Source of the DNA: Pseudotabrizicola sp.
GTDB lineage: Bacteria; Pseudomonadota; Alphaproteobacteria; Rhodobacterales; Rhodobacteraceae
Reading direction: 5' to 3'
Length of the DNA: 64,000 bases
NCBI RefSeq assembly: GCF_030684215.1
Contig: NZ_JAUXOV010000036.1
Span: 111,892-175,891, forward strand
Shown here piece after piece: positions 52,250-61,360 of the stretch (positions are counted from its first letter, which is position 1; each line of letters opens with the position of its first letter). A program made the position numbers and the translations under genes. Below the pieces are notes generated by a model. That model did not search any database and was not told the origin of the DNA. It saw only the letters and a list, made by a program, of their open reading frames with translations.

Positions 52250-55029
52250 ACCAGCCATTTGTGAACACATCGCCACAAATCTCTGACGAGGTTCGCAAAA
52301 CCACCTGTTACATGTGTGCTTGCCGCTGCGGGATTGACGTGCATCTGACCTCTGGCCGCGTGAGCTATATTGAAGGCAACCGCGACCATCCGATCAACAA
52401 GGGCGTGCTGTGCGCCAAGGGCGCATCTGGCATCATGCAGGTGACTGCGCCCAGCCGGTTGCGTACCCCTTTGCGCCGGGTCGGCCCGCGCGGGTCTGGC
52501 GCGTTCGAGCCGATCAGTTGGGAAGAAGCGCTGCAAACGGCGGTCGATTGGATGCGGCCATTGCGCGAGGAAGCCCCTGAAAAGCTGGCGTTTTTTACCG
52601 GCCGCGACCAATCTCAGAGCTTTACCGGCTGGTGGGCGCAGGCGTTTGGCACACCCAATTATGCGGCCCATGGCGGGTTTTGTTCGGTCAATATGGCGGC
52701 TGCGGGGATTTACACCCTTGGCGGCGCGTTCTGGGAATTTGGCGCTCCCGATTGGGAGCGTAGCAAGCTGTTCGTGCTGTTTGGCGTGGCCGAAGACCAT
52801 GACAGCAACCCGATCAAGATTGGCATCGGCAAGATGAAGGATCGCGGCGCGCGGGTGATCGGGGTGAACCCCATCCGCACCGGGTATAACGCGGTGGCCG
52901 ACGACTGGATCGGGATTACACCGGGCACCGATGGCTTGCTGATCCTGTCGCTGATCCATTGCCTGCTAGAGGCGGGCAAGGTGGATCTGGAGTATCTGGC
53001 GCGCTTCACCAACGCGGCCTATCTCATCAATGAAACTGACGGCTCGGAAAAGGGCCTGTTTGTCCGCAACGCCGAGGCGCAGCCGTTTGTGATCGACCGC
53101 CGCACCGGCATGCCTGCGCCGTGGGAGGCCAAGGGCGTGCAACCCGATCTGGGGGCAATCTGGCAGGGGCATCGCACGGTGTTTCAGCACATGGCAGAGC
53201 GCTATCTGTCGCCCGACTATGCCCCCGAAGTGGTAGAGGCGCGCTGCGGTGTGACCGCGCTGCGCATCCGGCAGCTTGCGGCGGAGCTGGCGGATGTGGC
53301 CTTTAATCAAGCCATTGAAATCGCGCAGCCTTGGGTTGATTTTCGCGGCGATGAACATGCCACCATGACCGGCCGCCCGGTCAGTTTCCACGCCATGCGC
53401 GGGATTTCCGCCCATTCCAACGGATTCCAGACCGGGCGGGCGCTGCATCTGCTGCAAATCCTGCTGGGCGCCGTGGAAACCCCCGGCAGCTGGCGGATGA
53501 AACCGCCCTATCCCAAACCGATGGAGGCGCATCCCACCCCGCATTTCGTCACCGTTCCGGGAAAGCCCTTGTCTGGTCCACATCTGGGCTATGTCCGCGG
53601 GCCGGAGCAGCTGGCGCTGTTGCCTGATGGCTCTCCTGCGCGGATCGACAAGGCGTTCAGCTGGGAAAACCCGTTTTCGGCCCATGGCATGATGCACATG
53701 GTCATCCCCAATGCGCATGCGGGCGACCCGTACCGGATTGATACGTTGTTCCTCTATATGGCCAATATGGCGTGGAACTCTTCCATGAACACCGCGCAGG
53801 TGATGGCAATGCTGACCGCGCAGGAAGCGGATGGCAGCTACACCATTCCGCGCATCATCTATTCCGATGCCTATGCCTCTGAAATGGTGGCATATGCCGA
53901 TCTGATCCTGCCCGACACCACCTATCTGGAACGACACGACTGCATTTCCATGCTCGACCGTCCGGTTTCAGAGCCGGACGCTGCAGGCGATGCGATCCGC
54001 TGGCCAGTGGTGGACCCGGACCGCGATGTGCGCGGGTTCCAGTCGGTGCTGCTGGATCTGGGGGCACGGCTGGGCCTGCCGGGCATGGTGGCCGAGGACG
54101 GCACGGCGAAGTTCAAGGATTACGCCGATTACATCGTCAACCATCAGCGCCGCCCGGGTGTAGGGCCGTTGATGGGCTTTCGCGGCAATGGGGATGGCGA
54201 GGGGCGGGGCGCTCCCAACCCAGACCAGATGCAACGCTATATCGACAATGGCGGGTTTTATCAGGCGCATGTGCCTGACGACGCACGGTTTTTCAAGCCG
54301 TGGAACAGAGCCTATCAGGACTGGGCGGTGAAGGTGGGCCTGTTTGACAGCCCGCAGCCCTATCTGTTCAACATCTGGTCCGAACCAATGCGGCGCTTTC
54401 AGCTTGCCGCCGAAGGCCATGGTGCAGTGCAGCCGCCTGATCATCTGCGCGAGCGTCTCAAACTGGCGATGGACCCGCTGCCGGTCTGGTATGAACCCTT
54501 TGGCGATGCGGCCGAGCCGTTTGGCTTTACCGTTCACGCCCTGACCCAACGGCCGATGGACATGTATCATTCTTGGGGCAGCCAGAACGCGTGGCTGCGC
54601 CAGATCCGGGGGCATAACCCGTTGTATGTTCCCACGAAAATCTGGGTGCAGCATGGATTCAAAGACGGCGACTGGGCGCGGGTGACATCGCCCACCGGGC
54701 AGATCACGGTGCCGGTGGCGCATATGGCGGCGCTGAATGAAAACACGGTCTGGACCTGGAATGCGATTGGCAAGCGCAAGGGGGCATGGGCGTTGAGCAA
54801 GGATGCGCCAGAGGCGAAGCAAGGGTTTTTGCTGAACCATCTGATCTCGGAACTCTTGCCCGCGAAAGGCGACGGCATGCGCTATTCCAATTCCGACCCG
54901 GTGACCGGGCAGGCGGCGTGGTTCGATTTGCGGGTGCGGATCGAACGGGCCGAGCCGCCGCCGGATGGGCAAAGCCTGCCCGCCTTTGGCGCGTTGACGT
55001 CTGTGGTGCCGGAAGGGCGCAAGCGATGA
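52246..55029 (+). CDS. soeA: Sulfite dehydrogenase (quinone) molybdopterin subunit SoeA
   Basis: 927 residues of the DMSO reductase superfamily. The N-terminal [4Fe-4S] site is C21-x2-C24-x3-C28...C56, and C146 in HGGFCSVN is the likely molybdenum ligand. The usual Mo-bis-guanine-dinucleotide cofactor domains follow. There is no Tat signal, matching SoeABC, whose active site faces the cytoplasm. It would oxidise sulfite to sulfate and pass electrons to SoeB. The alternative reading, a formate or polysulfide enzyme, is disfavoured by the context of xsc, tauE and a DmsC-like SoeC. GTG start inside the ackA stop. Confidence 0.88.
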   Translation: MNQPFVNTSPQISDEVRKTTCYMCACRCGIDVHLTSGRVSYIEGNRDHPINKGVLCAKGASGIMQVTAPSRLRTPLRRVGPRGSGAFEPISWEEALQTAVDWMRPLREEAPEKLAFFTGRDQSQSFTGWWAQAFGTPNYAAHGGFCSVNMAAAGIYTLGGAFWEFGAPDWERSKLFVLFGVAEDHDSNPIKIGIGKMKDRGARVIGVNPIRTGYNAVADDWIGITPGTDGLLILSLIHCLLEAGKVDLEYLARFTNAAYLINETDGSEKGLFVRNAEAQPFVIDRRTGMPAPWEAKGVQPDLGAIWQGHRTVFQHMAERYLSPDYAPEVVEARCGVTALRIRQLAAELADVAFNQAIEIAQPWVDFRGDEHATMTGRPVSFHAMRGISAHSNGFQTGRALHLLQILLGAVETPGSWRMKPPYPKPMEAHPTPHFVTVPGKPLSGPHLGYVRGPEQLALLPDGSPARIDKAFSWENPFSAHGMMHMVIPNAHAGDPYRIDTLFLYMANMAWNSSMNTAQVMAMLTAQEADGSYTIPRIIYSDAYASEMVAYADLILPDTTYLERHDCISMLDRPVSEPDAAGDAIRWPVVDPDRDVRGFQSVLLDLGARLGLPGMVAEDGTAKFKDYADYIVNHQRRPGVGPLMGFRGNGDGEGRGAPNPDQMQRYIDNGGFYQAHVPDDARFFKPWNRAYQDWAVKVGLFDSPQPYLFNIWSEPMRRFQLAAEGHGAVQPPDHLRERLKLAMDPLPVWYEPFGDAAEPFGFTVHALTQRPMDMYHSWGSQNAWLRQIRGHNPLYVPTKIWVQHGFKDGDWARVTSPTGQITVPVAHMAALNENTVWTWNAIGKRKGAWALSKDAPEAKQGFLLNHLISELLPAKGDGMRYSNSDPVTGQAAWFDLRVRIERAEPPPDGQSLPAFGALTSVVPEGRKR

Positions 55030-55763
55030 CCTGTCTACCGGGAAAAACCGATCGTGCCTTGGGGCTGGTGATTGATCTGGATACCTGCGTGGGCTGTCAG
55101 GCCTGCGTAACCGCTTGCAAGGGGTGGAATGATCAGGGTTACGGCGTGCCGTTGTCGGACCAGAATCCTTATGGATCAAAGCCTTCAGGCGTGTTTCTCA
55201 ACCGGGTTCACAGCTATCAGGTGCAGCCGGAAGTGGCTGCGCCGATGATCGTGAATTTCCCGCGGTCGTGCCTGCATTGCGCCGATGCGCCTTGTGTCAC
55301 CGTCTGCCCGACCGGGGCCAGCTACAAGCGTGTGGAAGATGGCATCGTGCTGGTCAATGAAGACGCCTGCGTCGGCTGCGGTTTGTGTGCCTGGGCCTGT
55401 CCTTATGGCGCGCGTGAGATGGATGCGGATGAGGGCGTGATGAAGAAATGCACCCTGTGCGTGGACCGGATTTACAACGAAAACCTGCCCGAGGAAGACC
55501 GCGAGCCTGCCTGCGTGCGAACCTGCCCGACCGGGGCGCGCCATTTCGGCGATCTCAACGATCCGCAAAGTGCGGTCAGCCAGTTGGTGGCGGCGCGTAG
55601 TGGCTATGATCTGATGCCGGAACAGGGCGCAAAGCCTACCAATAAATACCTGCCCCCGCGCAAGAAGGACCGGCCTGATCAGGCCAGTCTGCTGGCACCT
55701 TTGCTGGACATAAAGGCCACGGGCTTTGCCGGATGGCTGGACCGGGTTTTGGGGAAGATTTGA
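55026..55763 (+). CDS. soeB: Sulfite dehydrogenase iron-sulfur subunit SoeB
   Basis: 245 residues with four Cys clusters for [4Fe-4S] centres: CVGCQACVTAC (C21-C31), CLHCADAPCVTVCP, CVGCGLCAWACP, and CTLC paired with CVRTCPTGA. It carries electrons from SoeA to SoeC at the cytoplasmic face. ATG 55026 overlaps the soeA stop (ATGA). The frame extends upstream inside soeA, but that part reads as noise. Confidence 0.92.
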   Translation: MTCLPGKTDRALGLVIDLDTCVGCQACVTACKGWNDQGYGVPLSDQNPYGSKPSGVFLNRVHSYQVQPEVAAPMIVNFPRSCLHCADAPCVTVCPTGASYKRVEDGIVLVNEDACVGCGLCAWACPYGAREMDADEGVMKKCTLCVDRIYNENLPEEDREPACVRTCPTGARHFGDLNDPQSAVSQLVAARSGYDLMPEQGAKPTNKYLPPRKKDRPDQASLLAPLLDIKATGFAGWLDRVLGKI

Positions 55764-56633
55764 ATGAATCCAGCACCTTCTGTCATTATATTCACTGTTT
55801 TGTCCGGCATGGGCTTTGGCTATCTGGCCTTGCTTGGCACTGTGCATGACTACAGCGGCGTGGCGGCGCTTGCGCATTGGTTCATGGGCTTTTTTCTGGC
55901 CACGGCCGGGCTTGTGGCGTCTGCTTTTCACCTCGGCAATCCTAGCCGCGCGTGGCGGGCGTTCACGCAATGGCGGTCAAGCTGGCTGAGCCGTGAGGCG
56001 TGGTTTGCGGTGCTGGCCTTGCTGGTGTTGGCCCCGGTGGCGCTGTCGGCATGGCTGGGTCTTGGCCTTCCGCGCGCGCTGGGTTGGCTGGGGGCGGCGC
56101 TGGCCTTTGCGACCGTTGCGGCCACCGGCATGATCTATGCCCAGATCCGCGCCGTGCCGCGCTGGCATCATTGGAATGTGCCTGTGCTGTTTTTGGTGTT
56201 TGCCGTCACGGGCGGCTGTCTGCTGGCGGGGCTGCGTGGCCCGGCGATTGCGGCTTTGGTGGTGCTGGGCGCGGGAATGGTGCTGCACTGGCGGATTGGC
56301 GACGGCGCATTTGCCCGTGCGGGCAGCACGATGGGCACGGCGACGGGTCTTGGCGGGCTGGGGCAGACCTCGGTTTTTGAGCCTGCCCATACGGCCGGCA
56401 ACTACCTGCTGCATGAGATGATCTATGTGGTTTGCCGCCGTCATGTGCCAAAACTGCGTGCGCTTGCGCTGATTTTGGCTGTGGCTTTGCCCCTGCTGGC
56501 CATGCTGTTCTTGCCCGGCCGGTATGGCCCCTATGTCGCGGTGCCGCTGCATCTGCTGGGGGCGCTTGCACAACGCTGGCTGTTCTTTGCGCAAGCCGAG
56601 CATGTGGTGGGCCTTTATTACGGCAAGCGCTAA
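55764..56633 (+). CDS. soeC: Sulfite dehydrogenase membrane anchor SoeC (DmsC/NrfD-like)
   Basis: 289 residues with about eight transmembrane helices, of the DmsC anchor family. LALLGTVHDYSG-type sequence near the first helices, HLGNPSRAWRAFTQWRSSWLSRE and NYLLHEMIYVV are typical. It holds SoeAB to the membrane and hands electrons to quinone. ATG directly follows the soeB stop, so the whole xsc-to-soeC run is translationally coupled. No terminator is evident in the 68 bases before the next gene. Confidence 0.9.
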   Translation: MNPAPSVIIFTVLSGMGFGYLALLGTVHDYSGVAALAHWFMGFFLATAGLVASAFHLGNPSRAWRAFTQWRSSWLSREAWFAVLALLVLAPVALSAWLGLGLPRALGWLGAALAFATVAATGMIYAQIRAVPRWHHWNVPVLFLVFAVTGGCLLAGLRGPAIAALVVLGAGMVLHWRIGDGAFARAGSTMGTATGLGGLGQTSVFEPAHTAGNYLLHEMIYVVCRRHVPKLRALALILAVALPLLAMLFLPGRYGPYVAVPLHLLGALAQRWLFFAQAEHVVGLYYGKR

Positions 56634-56701
56634 GCCCTTGCGCTGCGCGTGGTGGTGAACCATGCTGCAATCTCTGGTAGAAGTGTTGCGGAGGATGCAG
56701 T

Positions 56702-59700
56702 GTGGGCGCGCTGAATGGCTCTGGCCGGTCGTTCTCTGTAACCGCGGCCTTGCTCTTGGCGATCCCCGACGTTTTGGCGGATCTGGCAGAAGCGGGAGCA
56801 TTGGCTGCTGATCGGGCTGCGCTTGACGGGGCTGTGCAAAGCGGGTTGAACCGGATCTCTGACGCACTCGGATCACCGCTGCGATTGGGTGTCGGTGACA
56901 AGCTGTGGCTGGCCGGGGCCGGGGCCGATGTTGCACCCAATCAGATCAGCCATGCGGGGGCGCGGCTGGAGGGAGTGCCAAAACCGCTGCCCGAGCCGTC
57001 AGAACACGCCCTTCGCGCGGTCCTTCGCGCGGTTGTTGCCCAACACCGCGCGGCACTGTTGGCCGCAGAGCAGCTTCGCACCTGCACCAACGCCAAAGGC
57101 AAGATCGCCCGGCGTGACCTTTTGCTGCGCCGTCTGTTCGATCTGGCGCCTGTGGGTGTCGTGCTGATTAACCACGCTACCGGCACCGTGATCGAGGCCA
57201 ACACCGCCTTTATGGCCTTTGGCAACTGGTCCCGTGAGGCGCTGACGGGCGTACCGATCACGGCGTTTCTGCCACCTGACCAAGAAGCCATCCTCCGTCG
57301 TGCCGTTGCTGAACTGGATGAGGGCGGGCGGTTTGGCCCCTATGATCAACAGTTTGTCCGTCCTGACGGATCAGGATTCCCTGCGATCCTGCGCGGCATG
57401 ATGCTGAAAACCGGGGATGGGCAAAAGATTGTCTGGCTGATGGTTGAAGATGTCAGCGAATTGCGCGCCCATCTGGCCGAAATACAGGCGGTGCGCGACG
57501 AAGCCCTGCGGGCGCGGGCCGAGTTACAGACGGCGGTGCAGGCCTTGCCGCATGGTTTCATGTTGTTTGACGCCGAAGACCGCATCGTGATGAGTAACAG
57601 CCAGATGTTGGTGATGTACCCGGACCTTGCCCCTGTGATGATTCCGGGCACTAAATACGAAGACATGGTGCGCTTTGGGCTCGCTGCTGGTCTTTGGCCT
57701 GTTCCTGACGTGGGACCAGAAGCCTATGTGCAAGACGTCATGGCCCGACGACGTAAACCGCTTCTGGACCTGCAGGTTGAAACGCAAGACGGGCGTGTGG
57801 TGCGGGTGGTGGATCACCAGACCCCGACGGGCGGGCGCGTTGGCTTGCGCATTGATGTTACGGCGGAAACCGACAGTCAGCGCCGCCTGACACATGTGAT
57901 CGAAGGATCGCAGGCGGGAACATGGGAATGCGATTTCGTGACCTGGGAGAACCGGGTCAACGAACGCTGGGCGCAGATGCTGGGCTGGACTTGCGCGGAA
58001 CTGGCCCCGATCACCGTGTTGACATGGCAAAGCCTGCTGCACCCTGATGATCTGGAACCGGCGCTGGCCGCGTTGATGCAGGTCGCACGCCGCGATGCCG
58101 AGGTATTCGACATGGTTTTTCGCCTGCGCCACCGGGCCGGGCATTGGGTCTGGGTGCAGTCGCGCGGCACGGTATCGTTGCGCGATGCAGAAGGCACGCC
58201 CATCCGCATGTCGGGCGTGCATGTCGATGTAAGCGCCCTGAAAGAGGCCGAGCAGCGTCTGGAGCAGATTATCAATGGCGCCGAAGCGGGCACGTGGCAC
58301 CACGACATGACAAACGGCATTTGCCATGTGAATGCGATTTGGATGCAGATGCTGGGCTATACTTTGGACGAGCTTGGCCCGATCACCGATGCGGTGTGGC
58401 GGGGACTGTTGCACCCTGATGACTGGATTATGCTGAACAGCAATATGCAGGATCGTTTTGACGCAGGGGTCCACCAGTTTCAGGATGAACTGCGTTTGCG
58501 CCATGCGGATGGGCATTGGGTCTGGGTGGCGTCACGCGGGCAGGTTGCGGCATGGGATGCAACAGGTCACGCGACCGCGACAACCGGCGTTCATATTGAT
58601 ATCAGCGCCCGCAAACGGCTTGAACATGATCTGGAAGCCGAACGCGATTTTATGGCGACGCTGATGGAAACATCGGGCAATGGCATTCTGGCGGTGGATG
58701 AAGACGCGCGGGTCGTGTTTTTCAACCGCGAAGTGCAGCGGATTCTGGAATTGCCCAGCGAAGAGCTTTTGCACCGGATCTGCGATCCGGTTGCTTTGCG
58801 GTTAAAGGATCTTGATGGGCAAATCCTGCCATTTTCCGGCTTGCCCTGCCGTCTTGCGCTGACTTCGGGCAGGACCATCCGGGATATGCGGTTGCGGATA
58901 GACATGGCCGACGGGCGCGAAAAGGTGATTTCGGTGAACGCGGCGGTGTTGCCAGACCCCGGCATGACGGCGCGGGTTGTCTGCACGATCACCGATGTGA
59001 CCGCCGCTGCACGCAGCGAGGATGACCTGCGCGGAGCGATCCATCGTGCCGAGGCGGCCAGCGGGGCAAAATCCCAGTTTCTGGCCAATATGAGCCATGA
59101 ACTGCGCACACCGCTGAACGGGGTTCTGGGCATGGCCGAATTGCTGGCAGAATGTGCGCTTGATCCCAGACACCGCATCATGCTGGACGCGATCCGCGAG
59201 TCTGGCGAGCACCTGCTGTCGGTAGTGAATGACATTCTGGATCTGGCCAAGATCGAAAGCGGGAAGCTGGCGCTGGATCTGGCCCCGATGCGTCCGAGGG
59301 AGTTGGTATCCCGGATCGAGGCAATGCATGGGCTGGCCGCGCGGCGCAAGGAGATTGGCCTTAATGTGACGCTTGGGCCGGGGTCTGACACGCTGCGCAT
59401 CGCTGATTCCAAGCGGCTGCTGCAAGTGCTGCACAATCTGATCGGAAACGCGGTCAAGTTCACCGAAACCGGCGCGGTGACTGTCACCATCGAAGAAGAT
59501 ATTGCGCGCTCAGGTCATCTGATCATCGCGGTGGCAGACACTGGAATCGGGATGAGCGAAGATCAGACTGCGGTGGTGTTCGACGACTTTATCCAAGCTG
59601 ATGGTTCCATCACCCGGCGGTTCGGGGGCACCGGGCTGGGTCTGCCCATCGTGCGGCGTCTGGTGGCGCTGATGGAGGGCGAAATCGACCTGACCAGCAG

Positions 59701-60220
59701 TTTTGGCAAGGGCACAACGGTGACTGTGACCCTGCCGATGCCGCCGGTTGCGCTGCCCTGTTCACCGGCACAAAATCCGGTTTGTTCGCCAACCCCCGCA
59801 GTGCCCGACTTTACGGGGATGCGTGCGCTGTTTGCCGAGGACAATCCCACCAACCGCCTGATCATGCGCGCGATGCTGGTGCGGTTGGGCATAGAGGTAA
59901 CTCTGGTCTGTGATGGCGACGAGGCTTTGGCACATTATGCGCCGGGGCGGTTTGATCTGGTGCTTCTGGACATTTCAATGCCGGGCAAGGACGGGTTGAC
60001 GGCTCTGGCCGAAATGCGCGACAGGGCGGGCAACGCGGGTTTGCCGCCGGTGCTGGCTGTGACCGCACATGCGATGGAGCAGAACCTTAAAGACTATCGC
60101 GCTGCCGGATTTGCCGAGGTGGTGACCAAACCCGTCACGCTGGAGGCCCTTGCCAACGCCATCCAGCGGACCCGGCACGAATTTCCGTCATTGCTCGGTT
60201 CTGTGGCACATCCGCGCTGA
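56702..60220 (+). CDS. Multi-PAS hybrid sensor histidine kinase
   Basis: 1172 residues without membrane spans, so a cytoplasmic sensor. After about 130 unassigned residues come five PAS-like domains (about 145-260, 275-390, 400-525, 530-645, 650-775). The third and fourth are a repeat pair: both carry GTW, LLHPDD, GHWVWV(Q/A)SRG and GVH-DIS motifs. HisKA follows with phospho-acceptor H799 in SHELRTPLNG, then a HATPase domain (NLIGNAV, DTGIGMS, GGTGLGL), then a receiver with D1090 in LLDISMPGKDG and Lys in TKPV. GGAGGA precedes GTG 56702. It may share a transcript with soeC; signal and target are unknown. Confidence 0.9.
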   Translation: MGALNGSGRSFSVTAALLLAIPDVLADLAEAGALAADRAALDGAVQSGLNRISDALGSPLRLGVGDKLWLAGAGADVAPNQISHAGARLEGVPKPLPEPSEHALRAVLRAVVAQHRAALLAAEQLRTCTNAKGKIARRDLLLRRLFDLAPVGVVLINHATGTVIEANTAFMAFGNWSREALTGVPITAFLPPDQEAILRRAVAELDEGGRFGPYDQQFVRPDGSGFPAILRGMMLKTGDGQKIVWLMVEDVSELRAHLAEIQAVRDEALRARAELQTAVQALPHGFMLFDAEDRIVMSNSQMLVMYPDLAPVMIPGTKYEDMVRFGLAAGLWPVPDVGPEAYVQDVMARRRKPLLDLQVETQDGRVVRVVDHQTPTGGRVGLRIDVTAETDSQRRLTHVIEGSQAGTWECDFVTWENRVNERWAQMLGWTCAELAPITVLTWQSLLHPDDLEPALAALMQVARRDAEVFDMVFRLRHRAGHWVWVQSRGTVSLRDAEGTPIRMSGVHVDVSALKEAEQRLEQIINGAEAGTWHHDMTNGICHVNAIWMQMLGYTLDELGPITDAVWRGLLHPDDWIMLNSNMQDRFDAGVHQFQDELRLRHADGHWVWVASRGQVAAWDATGHATATTGVHIDISARKRLEHDLEAERDFMATLMETSGNGILAVDEDARVVFFNREVQRILELPSEELLHRICDPVALRLKDLDGQILPFSGLPCRLALTSGRTIRDMRLRIDMADGREKVISVNAAVLPDPGMTARVVCTITDVTAAARSEDDLRGAIHRAEAASGAKSQFLANMSHELRTPLNGVLGMAELLAECALDPRHRIMLDAIRESGEHLLSVVNDILDLAKIESGKLALDLAPMRPRELVSRIEAMHGLAARRKEIGLNVTLGPGSDTLRIADSKRLLQVLHNLIGNAVKFTETGAVTVTIEEDIARSGHLIIAVADTGIGMSEDQTAVVFDDFIQADGSITRRFGGTGLGLPIVRRLVALMEGEIDLTSSFGKGTTVTVTLPMPPVALPCSPAQNPVCSPTPAVPDFTGMRALFAEDNPTNRLIMRAMLVRLGIEVTLVCDGDEALAHYAPGRFDLVLLDISMPGKDGLTALAEMRDRAGNAGLPPVLAVTAHAMEQNLKDYRAAGFAEVVTKPVTLEALANAIQRTRHEFPSLLGSVAHPR

Positions 60221-60340
60221 CTGCCCGCGATGCTGCCTATTTCCTATGCGTCCCTGTGTTGGTGAATGATTGCTTGTGGCGAATCGACGTTGGGTTTTAC
60301 CGTATGGTCAAACAATAACGCCAACAAGGGGATGACAAAG
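60221..60340 (+). promoter_or_regulatory. Leader of the BMP/PnrA transporter operon
   Basis: 120 bases between the histidine kinase and the transporter operon. No strong hairpin terminates the kinase gene. An AT-richer stretch around 60295-60318 (TTTTACCGTATGGTCAAACA...) probably holds the promoter. AAGGGG lies 9 bases before ATG 60341. Confidence 0.35.
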
Positions 60341-61360
60341 ATGATCGGGATCAAACGGGGTGTGTCGCGGCGGGGAATGATCCTTGGCGGCGGCGTTCTG
60401 GGGCTTGGGGCTGCGTTTCTGCCGCGTGCGGTGATGGCGCAAGAGCCTCTGAAAGTGGCGGGTATCTATACCGTGCCGGTGGAACAGCAATGGGCCGGCC
60501 GCATTCATCAGGCAGCAGAGGCGGCCAAGGCGGCGGGGCTGGTTGATTACAGCTATACCGAAAACGTCGCCAACACAGATTATCCGCGCGTGATGCGTGA
60601 ATATGCTGAAAGCGGCGTCAAGCTGATCGTGGGCGAGATTTTCGGGGTCGAGGCCGAGGCGCGCGAAGTGGCGGCGGAATACCCGGAAGTGGCGTTCCTG
60701 ATGGGGTCGTCCTTTATGCCCGACGCGGCGGCAAACCCAAATCTGGCGGTGTTTGACAACTACATTCAGGATGCAAGCTATCTGTCGGGCATCATCGCGG
60801 GGGCGATGACCACATCGGGTAATATCGGTCTGGTCGGTGGCTTCCCGATCCCCGAGGTGAACCGGTTGATGCATGCCTTTATTGCCGGTGTGCGCGAGAC
60901 GCGGCCCGATGCGACGTTCCAGGTTACCTTTATCGGGTCATGGTTCGATCCGCCAAAGGCAAAGGAAACCGCGTTCGCGATGATAGAGGCCGGGGCGGAT
61001 ATGCTTTATGCTGAACGCTTTGGCGTGGCGGATGCGGCGGCGGAAAAGGGCGTGCTGGCGATTGGCAACGTGATCGATACCCAGGCAGATTACCCTGAAA
61101 CGGTCGTCGCCTCGGCGCTGTGGCACTTTGAGCCGACGTTTGAGGCCGCCTTGGCGGCGGTCACGTCGGGCAGCTTTGTCGCCGATAACTACGGCGTTTA
61201 CAGCTACATGAACGTGGGGGGCTGTTCGCTGGCGCCTTTGGGCACGTTTGAAGGCAAGGTGCCCGCAGCGGCGATGGAACTTGTGGCGGCACGGCAGGCG
61301 GCGATCATGGATGGCAGCTTTACCGTGGCCATTGACGACAGCGAACCAAAATCGTCGTGA
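60341..61360 (+). CDS. BMP family ABC transporter substrate-binding protein (PnrA/nucleoside type), Tat-exported
   Basis: 339 residues. The N-terminus has a twin-arginine motif SRRGMIL (R10, R11) followed by a hydrophobic segment and a cleavage site at VMA-QEP, so export is probably through Tat. The mature protein is of the Bmp/PnrA type: VAGIYTVPVEQQWAGRIH, GIIAGAMTTSGNIGLVGGFPIPEVNRL and the repeated aromatic binding positions. The family binds purine nucleosides or related bases. There is no lipobox. ATG 60341 is favoured by AAGGGG at optimal distance over 60332. It overlaps the ATPase gene by 4 bases. Confidence 0.88.
   Translation: MIGIKRGVSRRGMILGGGVLGLGAAFLPRAVMAQEPLKVAGIYTVPVEQQWAGRIHQAAEAAKAAGLVDYSYTENVANTDYPRVMREYAESGVKLIVGEIFGVEAEAREVAAEYPEVAFLMGSSFMPDAAANPNLAVFDNYIQDASYLSGIIAGAMTTSGNIGLVGGFPIPEVNRLMHAFIAGVRETRPDATFQVTFIGSWFDPPKAKETAFAMIEAGADMLYAERFGVADAAAEKGVLAIGNVIDTQADYPETVVASALWHFEPTFEAALAAVTSGSFVADNYGVYSYMNVGGCSLAPLGTFEGKVPAAAMELVAARQAAIMDGSFTVAIDDSEPKSS

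Noticed and set aside
52246..55029. Formate dehydrogenase or polysulfide reductase catalytic subunit
   Set aside because: General family features fit, but no Tat signal, a DmsC-like anchor and the xsc/tauE context favour SoeA.
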